Source of the DNA: Kosakonia cowanii JCM 10956 = DSM 18146 | GTDB lineage: Bacteria > Pseudomonadota > Gammaproteobacteria > Enterobacterales > Enterobacteriaceae | NCBI RefSeq assembly: GCF_001975225.1 | Contig: NZ_CP019445.1 | Span: forward strand, 4,216,001 to 4,280,000 | DNA length: 64,000 nt | Reading direction: 5' to 3' | In this document: piece after piece, positions 52,943 through 60,369 of the stretch | Layout of the letters: every line of letters begins with the position of its first letter | How positions within the stretch are numbered: the first letter of the stretch is position 1 | Translations under genes and position numbers: made by a program | The notes under the pieces: generated by a model | Told to the model about the DNA's origin: nothing | The model's database searches: none | The model's input: only the letters and a program-made list of their open reading frames with translations

Positions 52943-53674
52943 ATGGTGAGGAAATATACCTACGGCGCGCTGGCGCTGATGTTCGCGGCCTTCGGTTGCC
53001 AGGCAGAGATTACCGAAGCGCAAATTAAGGCTGACTGCGCCAAAATCAGCAGCTACGCAAAACAGGGCGAGACCTTCTACAGCGCGAAAAACTACCCGAA
53101 AGCGCGTGAAGCCTTTGAGCAGCAGGCAGCGTGGCTTGAGCAATGCGAGTTTGGCAAGAATGATCCCAATGATGTGCTGATCGCCACCGCCTACAATAAC
53201 GTCGCGCTGACCTGGATCCGCCAGGGCGAGTATCGCAAAGCGCAGGCGTGGCTGACCATCATGCCAGATGACGAGAAGTCGAAATATAACCTGTCGCGCA
53301 TTCAGGACAAGCTGGACGCGCTGCCCAAGCCGACCTCCCCTGCCGGTGAATACTGGCAATACTCCGGACGCAGCGGTTTCCAGACCCTCAAACTGACATC
53401 GCAGGGCAACGACACCTATAAAGCTGACTGGGAAGGTGCCTACTTCGGTCTGATGGGGCTCTACTCCGGGCCGAATATCGGCGAGTTCAGTGAAAAAGTG
53501 ACGCTGAAAGAGGGTAAAGGCGATATCGTCATTTCGGATTTAAGCACCACCTGTAAGATTTCGCTGGCGCTTTCGCCGGATGGTAAAAGTCTCGCCATGA
53601 AAACCGACAACATCGACAACTGCGCTTTTGGTCATAACGTTAGCGCCGACGGCACCTATCTGCGCGTCAACTGA
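52943..53674 (+). CDS. Secreted TPR-like protein of unknown function, adjoining baeR
   Basis: I do not recognise a named gene. The 243-residue protein begins MVRKYTYGALALMFAAFGCQA with a probable signal peptide cut after Ala21; the Cys19 context (AFGC) is a poor lipobox. Residues about 34-117 look like two TPR-type helical repeats (SAKNYPKAREAFEQQ and AYNNVALTWIRQGEYRKAQAWL). The rest is a beta-rich domain with WQYSGRSGFQTLKL and several cysteines. It is preceded by AAGGA and follows baeR by 18 bases, so it is probably the last gene of the mdtABCD-baeSR operon. E. coli K-12 has yegP instead at this place. A periplasmic accessory or stress-responsive role is inferred. Confidence 0.8.
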   Translation: MVRKYTYGALALMFAAFGCQAEITEAQIKADCAKISSYAKQGETFYSAKNYPKAREAFEQQAAWLEQCEFGKNDPNDVLIATAYNNVALTWIRQGEYRKAQAWLTIMPDDEKSKYNLSRIQDKLDALPKPTSPAGEYWQYSGRSGFQTLKLTSQGNDTYKADWEGAYFGLMGLYSGPNIGEFSEKVTLKEGKGDIVISDLSTTCKISLALSPDGKSLAMKTDNIDNCAFGHNVSADGTYLRVN

Positions 53675-53725
53675 GACGCCGGTTTACTCCCCCGGCGCGC
53701 AGCGCTACAATTCCCGCCCTAAATT

Positions 53726-53762
53726 CAGGGGAACTCCCCTGCCGCCCCATGAGAATGGGGCG
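53726..53762 (+). other. Two adjacent perfect hairpins before trhP
   Basis: CAGGGG/CCCCTG around AACT (53726-53741) is followed one base later by CGCCCCAT/ATGGGGCG around the GNRA-type loop GAGA (53743-53762). They end 29 bases before the trhP start and follow a CGCCGG/CCGGCG inverted repeat after the upstream gene. They may form an untranslated leader structure or a terminator pair. Confidence 0.6.
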
Positions 53763-53791
53763 ATCTGACCTGTCATCAGAATGAGATCATC

Positions 53792-55153
53792 ATGTTTAAA
53801 CCGGAACTTCTCTCCCCGGCGGGAACGCTGAAAAATATGCGTTACGCTTTCGCTTACGGCGCGGACGCCGTTTACGCAGGCCAGCCGCGCTACTCGCTGC
53901 GCGTGCGTAATAATGAATTCAATCACGAAAATCTGCAGATCGGCATTAACGAAGCCCACGCGCTGGGTAAGCAGTTCTACGTGGTGGTGAATATCGCGCC
54001 GCATAACGCCAAGCTGAAAACCTTTATCCGCGATCTGCAACCGGTGGTAGAGATGGGGCCGGATGCGCTGATTATGTCCGATCCGGGGCTTATCATGATG
54101 GTCCGTGAACACTTCCCGCAGATGCCGATCCACCTCTCGGTGCAGGCGAATGCCGTCAACTGGGCGACGGTGAAGTTCTGGCAACAGATGGGGCTGACGC
54201 GCGTGATCCTCTCCCGCGAGCTGTCGCTGGAAGAGATTGCCGAAATCCGCGCCCAGGTGCCGGAGATGGAGCTGGAGATCTTCGTCCACGGCGCGCTGTG
54301 CATGGCCTACTCAGGCCGCTGCCTGCTGTCGGGCTATATCAATAAACGCGATCCGAACCAGGGCACCTGCACCAACGCCTGCCGCTGGGAGTATAACGTC
54401 CAGGAAGGGAAAGAGGACGCGGTCGGCAATATCGTGCACGTTCACGAGCCAATCCCGGTACAGAATGTTGAGCCGACCCTCGGCGTTGGCGCGCCGACCG
54501 ATAAGGTGTTTATGATTGAGGAGGCGCAGCGTCCAGGTGAGTACATGACCGCCTTTGAAGATGAGCACGGCACCTACATCATGAACTCCAAAGATCTGCG
54601 CGCGATTGCCCACGTTGAACGTCTGACGCAGATGGGCGTGCACTCGCTGAAAATCGAAGGCCGCACCAAATCCTTCTACTACTGCGCGCGCACCGCGCAG
54701 GTCTACCGCAAAGCGATTGACGATGCCGCAGCGGGTAAACCGTTCGACACCTCACTGCTGGAGACGCTGGAAGGGCTGGCGCACCGCGGCTATACCGAAG
54801 GCTTCCTGCGTCGTCATACTCATGATGATTACCAGAATTACGACTACGGCTACTCGCTCTCTGAGCGCCAGCAGTTTGTCGGCGAGTTTACCGGCGAGCG
54901 CAAAGGCGATCTCGCGGCGGTGCGGGTGAAAAATAAGTTCTCCGTTGGCGACAGCCTCGAATTGATGACGCCGCAGGGCAACGTCAACTTTACGCTGGAG
55001 CAGATGGAGAGCGGCAAAGGCGAAGCGATGTCTGTGGCACCAGGAGATGGTTATACCGTATGGCTGCCGGTTCCCCAGGATATGCCTCTGGAGTACGCGC
55101 TTTTGATGCGTAATTTCACTGGTCAGACAACCAGAAACCCGCACGGAAAGTAA
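53792..55153 (+). CDS. trhP: tRNA hydroxylation protein TrhP (YegQ)
   Basis: TrhP is a peptidase-U32-family protein that, with prephenate, hydroxylates uridine 34 of tRNAs (5-hydroxyuridine). The 453-residue protein begins with MFKPELLSPAGTLKNMRYAFAYGADAVYAG. The U32 signature is present as EIFVHGALCMAYSGRC, and a cysteine set in NQGTCTNACRW probably binds an iron-sulfur cluster. The C-terminal domain is beta-rich. It is followed by the cyaR sRNA gene, the same order as in E. coli. Confidence 0.95.
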   Translation: MFKPELLSPAGTLKNMRYAFAYGADAVYAGQPRYSLRVRNNEFNHENLQIGINEAHALGKQFYVVVNIAPHNAKLKTFIRDLQPVVEMGPDALIMSDPGLIMMVREHFPQMPIHLSVQANAVNWATVKFWQQMGLTRVILSRELSLEEIAEIRAQVPEMELEIFVHGALCMAYSGRCLLSGYINKRDPNQGTCTNACRWEYNVQEGKEDAVGNIVHVHEPIPVQNVEPTLGVGAPTDKVFMIEEAQRPGEYMTAFEDEHGTYIMNSKDLRAIAHVERLTQMGVHSLKIEGRTKSFYYCARTAQVYRKAIDDAAAGKPFDTSLLETLEGLAHRGYTEGFLRRHTHDDYQNYDYGYSLSERQQFVGEFTGERKGDLAAVRVKNKFSVGDSLELMTPQGNVNFTLEQMESGKGEAMSVAPGDGYTVWLPVPQDMPLEYALLMRNFTGQTTRNPHGK

Positions 55154-55186
55154 TTTAGTAGGGTTATTCTTACGGTGCGAAGATTC

Positions 55187-55202
55187 TTAGAATCGGATCA
55201 CA
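55187..55202 (+). promoter_or_regulatory. CRP site for cyaR
   Basis: TTAGAATCGGATCACA has a good right half (ATCACA) and a weak left half of the CRP consensus. Its centre is about 42 bp before the predicted cyaR start, the class II activator position. TATTAT (55224-55229) is the -10. The spacing matches the known CRP control of cyaR in E. coli. Confidence 0.65.
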
Positions 55203-55236
55203 CACCGCCACGTTTAATGCGGTTATTATGCACTCC

Positions 55237-55324
55237 GCTGAAAAAAACATAACCCATAAATGCTGGCTGTACCAGGAACCACCTCCTTAGCCTGCGTAAT
55301 CTCCCTTACGCAGGCTTATTTTTT
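55237..55324 (+). ncRNA. cyaR: CyaR small RNA
   Basis: The sequence begins GCTGAAAAAAACATAACCC and continues with the conserved ACCAGGAACCACCTCCTT seed and then a terminator hairpin (AGCCTGCGTAA facing TTACGCAGGCT) ending in a T run. It matches CyaR of E. coli in order and length, about 88 nt. CyaR is a CRP-activated, Hfq-bound RNA that represses ompX, nadE, luxS and other mRNAs; the anti-Shine-Dalgarno-like ACCTCCTT region is unchanged. It lies downstream of trhP, its normal place. Confidence 0.93.
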
Positions 55325-55404
55325 CTCCCTTTATCTGCTTTTTCCACGCCTTCGCTTTTCCTGAGATACACTTTCGTCATGGATTTTTTGTCAGGACGAA
55401 GAGA

Positions 55405-56307
55405 ATGAGTACATTTCCCACAAGCTTATTGATCCTTAACGGCAAAAGCGCCGGTGACGAGCCGCTGCGCGAAGCGATAAATTTGCTGCGCGATGAAGGT
55501 ATGGATATTCAGGTGCGCGTCACCTGGGAAAAAGGCGATGCCGCACGCTATGTTGCAGAAGCGCAGCAGCTTGGCGTCGCGACGGTGATTGCCGGCGGCG
55601 GTGATGGCACCATCAATGAAGTGGCTACCGCGCTGGTGAATTGTCCGGGAGAGCATAAACCGGTGCTGGGTATTCTGCCCCTTGGCACCGCCAATGATTT
55701 CGCCACCAGTACCGCCATCCCGGAAGCGCTGGATAAAGCCTTGCAACTGGCGATTGTCGGTAAAGCGGTACCGATTGATATTGCGAAAGTGAACAACGAG
55801 ACCTGCTTTATCAATATGGCGACGGGCGGTTTCGGTACGCGCATCACCAGTGAAACGCCGGAAAAACTGAAAGCCGCGCTCGGCGGCGTCTCCTATCTGA
55901 TTCACGGCCTGATGCGCATGGATATGCTGAAATCTGACCATTGCGTGATTCGCGGCGAGGATTTCCACTGGGAGGGTGACGCGCTGGTGATCGGTATTGG
56001 CAATGGTCGCCAGGCCGGCGGCGGTCAGCAGCTCTGCCCGGAAGCGCTGATTAATGATGGTCAGTTGCAGCTGCGGATTTTTACCGGCGAAGAGATTATC
56101 CCCGCCCTCTTCACCACGCTGACGCAGCAGGAGGAGGATAATCCGCATATTATCGACGGTCACTCGGCGTGGTTTGAGATCAGCGCGCCCCATGAAATGA
56201 CCTTTAACCTCGACGGCGAACCGCTGCGCGGCGAGCATTTCCGTATGGAAGTGCTGCCTAACGCATTGCAGTGCCGCCTGCCACCAGATTGCCCGTTATT
56301 AAAATAA
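55405..56307 (+). CDS. yegS: Lipid kinase YegS
   Basis: YegS is a DAGK-domain lipid kinase, reported to phosphorylate phosphatidylglycerol in vitro. The 300-residue protein has the nucleotide-binding [11 protein letters not shown] motif in the N-terminal DAGK domain, GTANDFATS (substrate/Mg2+ region) and a beta-sandwich C-terminal domain with NLDGEPL. It follows cyaR and precedes a non-coding repeat region. Confidence 0.95.
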   Translation: MSTFPTSLLILNGKSAGDEPLREAINLLRDEGMDIQVRVTWEKGDAARYVAEAQQLGVATVIAGGGDGTINEVATALVNCPGEHKPVLGILPLGTANDFATSTAIPEALDKALQLAIVGKAVPIDIAKVNNETCFINMATGGFGTRITSETPEKLKAALGGVSYLIHGLMRMDMLKSDHCVIRGEDFHWEGDALVIGIGNGRQAGGGQQLCPEALINDGQLQLRIFTGEEIIPALFTTLTQQEEDNPHIIDGHSAWFEISAPHEMTFNLDGEPLRGEHFRMEVLPNALQCRLPPDCPLLK

Positions 56308-56329
56308 GTTTTATCGGTGAACCTAAACC

Positions 56330-56363
56330 GTAGGCCGGATAAGCGGTTACGCGCCATCCGGCA
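56330..56363. repeat. REP palindrome after yegS
   Basis: GTAGGCCGGATAAGCG faces CGCCATCCGGC around a short centre. It lies immediately before the MITE-like element and just after yegS. Confidence 0.75.
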
Positions 56364-56648
56364 ATGGGGCTGGATTGGTGGAATGGTTCCGTTCACCATG
56401 CGTTCGGGAGTTTCATTCATCTCTTATGCGGTGAACGGGACAAGGGAAGCGGCCGCGCTCCCCTTGTCAATCCCCGCGGCCCCGCGAGGAAATCGGTGCT
56501 GCGCACTGCGCTCACCTCCCGCGTGCCTGACTGCGGTCGGCTCGACTCGACATCCTGTCTCGGTTCGCCTCTGTCCGCCATCCATGGCGTCCAGACCTTG
56601 TCATTCCCGCTTCGGTTCGCCGATTTCAGCGGGGACACAACCCCATCG
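56362..56648. mobile_element. MITE-like 287-bp non-coding element
   Basis: The segment is bounded by imperfect inverted ends, CAATGGGGCTG (56362-56372) and CAACCCCATCG (56638-56648), which match at 9 of 11 positions. An inner hairpin pairs GTTCCGTTCACC (56386-56397) with GGTGAACGGGAC (56430-56441). The body is GC-rich with odd base use, and open readings in it on both strands look unlike proteins. No transposase is present. It lies between REP elements in the 503-bp yegS/ABC gap. A miniature mobile element or another dispersed repeat is inferred; copy number is unknown. Confidence 0.45.
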
Positions 56649-56699
56649 CTGTGAGACCTGAAGTAAAAGCACTTTCGGTGTCGCTGAATGCACGTTTTT

Positions 56700-56783
56700 G
56701 TAGGCCGGATAAGGCGAAGCCGCCATCCGGCAATTGTGCCGCGGCGATAATGCCGGATGGCGCGTACCGCTTATCCGGCCTAC
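56700..56783. repeat. Inverted pair of REP elements (BIME-like)
   Basis: A REP in one orientation (56700-56733, GGCCGGATAAGGCGAAGC) is followed by one in the other (56751-56783, GCCGGATGGCGCG to TATCCGGCCTAC), 17 bp apart. The two converge as in a BIME. They lie after the stop of the ABC ATPase gene (56811), which is on the minus strand and transcribed toward them. Confidence 0.8.
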
Positions 56784-56810
56784 GCGGTTTCAGCGGCTAT
56801 ATACCGGTGA

Positions 56811-57584
56811 TCAATACGCCGCTACCTCGCGTGCCATCTCGCGGCTGTATTGCTGGCTGGCATTCACCAGCATCCGCGTATAATCCGTTTGCGCCGCGCC
56901 GCTAACCAGCGCATCCACCGTTAAGGTTTCAAGGATTTTTCCATGCTGCATCACCGCCACCTTCTGGCAGAGATGGGCAATCACCCCCAAATCGTGCGTC
57001 ACCATCAAATAGGTTAACTGCGACTCCTGATGCAGTGCCGCCAGCAGGTTGAGGATCTCCGCCTGTACCGAGACATCCAGCGCCGAGGTCGGCTCATCAA
57101 GTAGCAGCACACGCGGTTCGAGAATCAGCGCCCGGGCAATCGCCACGCGCTGACGCTGTCCACCGGAGAGCTGATGCGGATAGCGCTCGCGAAAGGCGCG
57201 GCTTAAGCCGACTTTATCCAGCAGCGTGTTGATGCGCCGATCGCGATCGTTAATGCCGTGGATTTGCAGCGGCTCTTCGAGAATATCGCCGATGGTATGG
57301 CGAGGATGCAGCGAACCGTAGGGATCCTGAAACACCATCTGCACCAGTCGGCAGCGCGGCCGACTGAGGCGCTTCTCCAGCCGCTGATCGTTAATCGCCA
57401 GCTCGCCCTGCCAGTGGGTAAACAGCCCCGCCAGGCACTTCAGCACCGTGGTTTTGCCCGAACCCGACTCGCCCACCAGGCCATAAATCTCTCCCGGCTG
57501 CACGGCAAAGGTCACATCACTCAGCACCTGGTTGCGCTTCTCCCCGTCGCCAAACGCCAGGTTCAGGTGGTTCACAGTAATCAT
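56811..57584 (-). CDS. Peptide-type ABC importer ATPase, DppF/OppF-like
   Basis: This 257-residue ATPase has Walker A GESGSGKTTV, signature LSGGQRQRVAIARAL and Walker B VLLLDEPTSALD with the expected switch histidine (MVTHD). It belongs to the oligopeptide importer ATPase group and is the second ATPase of this cluster. It is the last gene of the operon. The C-terminal extension seen in OppF/DppF is short, so the substrate cannot be read from sequence. Confidence 0.88.
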   Translation of the reverse strand: MITVNHLNLAFGDGEKRNQVLSDVTFAVQPGEIYGLVGESGSGKTTVLKCLAGLFTHWQGELAINDQRLEKRLSRPRCRLVQMVFQDPYGSLHPRHTIGDILEEPLQIHGINDRDRRINTLLDKVGLSRAFRERYPHQLSGGQRQRVAIARALILEPRVLLLDEPTSALDVSVQAEILNLLAALHQESQLTYLMVTHDLGVIAHLCQKVAVMQHGKILETLTVDALVSGAAQTDYTRMLVNASQQYSREMAREVAAY

Positions 57585-57594
57585 ATGGCTCTCC

Positions 57595-58458
57595 TCACTC
57601 GCCCAGCCAGCTGGCCTGACGCTGCAACACCGGCAGCACCGGTCGACGGTTGTGAATCTCTGGCAGGGCGTGGATTAACCCCTGCGTATAGGGGTGCTGC
57701 GCGTTATCGAGATCTTTGGCGGCAATCGACTCCACCACGCGTCCGGCGTACATCACCAGCACGCGATCGCAGAAGCTACGCACCAGATTGATATCGTGGC
57801 TGATAAAAATCAGCCCCAGCCCGCGCGATTTAACCAGATCGTCCAGCAGCCCCAGCACCTGCAAACGCACCGAAACATCCAGTGCAGAGGTCGGTTCATC
57901 GGCAATCACCAGTTCCGGGTCGGTGATCAGCATCATGGCGATCATGATGCGCTGCCCCTGCCCACCGGAAATCTCGTGAGGATAGAGGTGATAGACCCGC
58001 TCCGGCTGGCGAATACGTACCACATCAAGCATCTCCAGCACTTTGGCTTTCGCCGCCTTTTTCTGCCCCGGATGGTGAGTCAGCCAGGCTTCGGCAATCT
58101 GGTCGCCAACGCACACCACCGGGTTCAGGGAGTACTTCGGGTCCTGCATAATCATCGAGATACGTTTACCGCGCACCTGGCGCATCTGCGCCTCGGTGAC
58201 CTGTTGCAGATCGATATCGCCAAACTGCATACGCTCGGCAGTGATCCGCGCTTTCGCCGGATGCAGGCGCAGCAGCGCGCGTCCGACGGTGGATTTACCG
58301 GAGCCGGACTCGCCGACAATCGCCAGCTTCTCCTGACCGAGCGTAAAAGAGACGCCGCGCACCGCGTGGGTGATCGCGCCTGCGTTGACGAAATCGACAT
58401 GCAGGTTGCGCACATCGAGAAGCGGCGAGTTATTCGCTGCGGGGATCGAGGATGTCAC
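57595..58458 (-). CDS. Peptide-type ABC importer ATPase, DppD/OppD-like
   Basis: This 287-residue ATPase has Walker A GESGSGKSTV, a signature variant ISGGQGQRIMIAMML and Walker B ELVIADEPTSALDVS. The C-terminal PYTQGLIHALPEI motif is typical of the OppD group. It overlaps the upstream permease by 29 bases and is 10 bases before the second ATPase. The Q-G-Q signature variant is common in this group. Confidence 0.88.
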   Translation of the reverse strand: MTSSIPAANNSPLLDVRNLHVDFVNAGAITHAVRGVSFTLGQEKLAIVGESGSGKSTVGRALLRLHPAKARITAERMQFGDIDLQQVTEAQMRQVRGKRISMIMQDPKYSLNPVVCVGDQIAEAWLTHHPGQKKAAKAKVLEMLDVVRIRQPERVYHLYPHEISGGQGQRIMIAMMLITDPELVIADEPTSALDVSVRLQVLGLLDDLVKSRGLGLIFISHDINLVRSFCDRVLVMYAGRVVESIAAKDLDNAQHPYTQGLIHALPEIHNRRPVLPVLQRQASWLGE

Positions 58459-59335
58459 GTAAGCCGTCTCCTAAGAAGTTGAACGCCAGGCTATTGATCA
58501 AAATCGCCAGCCCCGGAATGGTCACTACCCACCAGCACTCCATCATGTAGGTGCGCCCGCTGGAGATCATCGCGCCCCACTCCGGATCGGGCGGCTGCGC
58601 GCCGAGGCCGAGAAAACCCAGCCCGGCGGCGGTCAGAATGATGCCCGCCATGTTCATGGTGATACGGATAATCACCGACGGCAGGCAGAGCGGCACAATG
58701 TGCCGGCACAGCACCCGCACCGGCGACGCGCCCTGCAAACGCACCGCCGAGATAAAATCGGCCTGGCGCAGTGACAGGGTTTCCGCCCGCGCCAACCGCG
58801 CAATTGGCGGCCAGGCGGTGAGCGTAATGGCAATGACCACATGCTCAAGGCCAGGACCGAGGGCGGCGACAAACGCCAGCGCCAGCACCAGGCTCGGAAA
58901 GGAGATAAAGATATCGGTGACGCGCATCAGCACCATATCGACTTTGCCGCCAAAGTAACCGGCGGTAACACCGAGCAGCAGGCCGAGCGGCCCGACGGTG
59001 ACGGAGACCAGCAGCACGATATAGAGCGTAATGCGCGAGCCATAGACCAGCCGGCTGAAGATATCGCGCCCGAACTCATCGGTGCCGAACCAGTGGGCGG
59101 CACTCGGCGCGCTCAGGGCATTGTTGAGATCCATCACCAGCGGGTGGTAAGGGGCAATCAGCGGCGCGAAGATCGCCACAATCAGCAGCAGCAGGATAAT
59201 GCTGCCGCCAATAGCGGTGAGGGGGTTGCGCGCCATTTTGCCAATAAACCCCGCCGTGCGGCCAAAGCCACGCTTGATGCGCTGGCTGCGTTCGCGGCGG
59301 GCGGCTGAAACAGGCGAATCAAATGAGACCGTCAT
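58430..59335 (-). CDS. Peptide-type ABC importer permease, DppC/OppC-like
   Basis: The 301-residue protein has six predicted helices and an N-terminal cytoplasmic Arg-rich leader. The coupling motif EAA appears in LARAETLSLRQADFISAVRLQGAS, which contacts the ATPase. The NPLTAIGGSIILLLLIVAIFAP segment is typical of OppC/DppC. It overlaps the upstream permease by 4 bases. Confidence 0.88.
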   Translation of the reverse strand: MTVSFDSPVSAARRERSQRIKRGFGRTAGFIGKMARNPLTAIGGSIILLLLIVAIFAPLIAPYHPLVMDLNNALSAPSAAHWFGTDEFGRDIFSRLVYGSRITLYIVLLVSVTVGPLGLLLGVTAGYFGGKVDMVLMRVTDIFISFPSLVLALAFVAALGPGLEHVVIAITLTAWPPIARLARAETLSLRQADFISAVRLQGASPVRVLCRHIVPLCLPSVIIRITMNMAGIILTAAGLGFLGLGAQPPDPEWGAMISSGRTYMMECWWVVTIPGLAILINSLAFNFLGDGLRDILDPRSE

Positions 59336-60369
59336 GATTTCGTCCTCGGATCAAAGAGTTGATAGAGCATGTCGGAGAGCAGGTTCAGCAGCACGAAGAT
59401 CACCCCTACCAGCAGCACACAGCCCATCACCGCATTCATATCGCCGAGCAGCAGGCTGCCGGTGAGATAGGAGCCAAAACCGGGCCAGGAGAAGACCGTT
59501 TCGATCAACACCGCCCCTTCCAGCAGTGAGCCGTAGGCCAGCGCCACCACGGTTAACAGCTGAACAAGAATATTGCGGAAGGCGTGATTCCAGATCACCT
59601 GCCGCTCGGTCAGCCCTTTCACCCGCGCGGTGATGATGAACTCCTGCGAGAGCTGCGCCAGCATAAAGCTGCGCGTCATACGGCTGATGTAAGCCAGCGA
59701 GTGAAAGCCGAGCAGCGAAGCGGGCAGCACCAGGTGATTGAGCGCATTCCAGAACACCTGGCCGTTGCCCGCCAGCAGCGCATCAACGGTAATCAAGCCA
59801 GTGCGACGCGGCACCAGGCCATCAAGCCCGAGATCGAGCCGCCCGGCGCCGCCAACCCAGCCGAGCCAGGCGTAAAACAGCAGCAGCCCCATCATGCCGA
59901 CCCAGAAAATCGGCGTTGAGTAACCGGCAAGGCTGATGATACGCACCACGTAATCGGCCACGCTGTTGCGCCGTGCCGCCGCCAGCACGCCAAGAGGAAT
60001 GCCCAGGCCAGCACCGACGATAATGGCGAACGTCGCCAGCTCCAGCGTTGCCGGGAAGACGCGCAGAATATCGTCCAGCACCGGTTTGCCGGTCAGTAGC
60101 GCATTGCCCAGATTGCCGTGCAGCAGGTTGTTAAGGTAGATGCCAAACTGCGTCATCAGGGACTGATCGAAGCCGAGCTGGTGGTAAACCTGCTGATAAG
60201 TGCTGTGATCGGCATCGGGGCCAACAATCGCCAGCACCGGATCGACAGGCATCACGCGGCCAATAAAGAAAGTCAGCAGCAGCAATCCGAACAGGGTGAT
60301 CGCCACCTGGGTCAGTCGCGTTGAGACCCGCCTGGCCCGCGAGCCGGGGGCAAGCAGTAGCATACTCAT
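59332..60369 (-). CDS. Peptide-type ABC importer permease, DppB/OppB-like
   Basis: This 345-residue protein has six predicted membrane helices, with the OppB/DppB-type N-terminus (RVMPVDPVLAIVG) and the EAA-type coupling segment YISRMTRSFMLAQLSQEFIITARVKGL. It is the first permease of the operon. Its start overlaps the solute-binding protein's stop by 4 bases. The family imports peptides, opines, nickel or oligosaccharides, so the substrate is open. Confidence 0.88.
   Translation of the reverse strand: MSMLLLAPGSRARRVSTRLTQVAITLFGLLLLTFFIGRVMPVDPVLAIVGPDADHSTYQQVYHQLGFDQSLMTQFGIYLNNLLHGNLGNALLTGKPVLDDILRVFPATLELATFAIIVGAGLGIPLGVLAAARRNSVADYVVRIISLAGYSTPIFWVGMMGLLLFYAWLGWVGGAGRLDLGLDGLVPRRTGLITVDALLAGNGQVFWNALNHLVLPASLLGFHSLAYISRMTRSFMLAQLSQEFIITARVKGLTERQVIWNHAFRNILVQLLTVVALAYGSLLEGAVLIETVFSWPGFGSYLTGSLLLGDMNAVMGCVLLVGVIFVLLNLLSDMLYQLFDPRTKS

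Noticed and set aside
54311-55144. Opposite-strand readings under trhP
   Set aside because: They lack ribosome sites and similarity to families, and trhP is strongly conserved in the other frame.
56364-56654. A 96-codon open reading in the yegS-importer gap
   Set aside because: It coincides with the MITE-like element, has the composition of GC-rich repeat DNA, and is mirrored by an open reading on the other strand.
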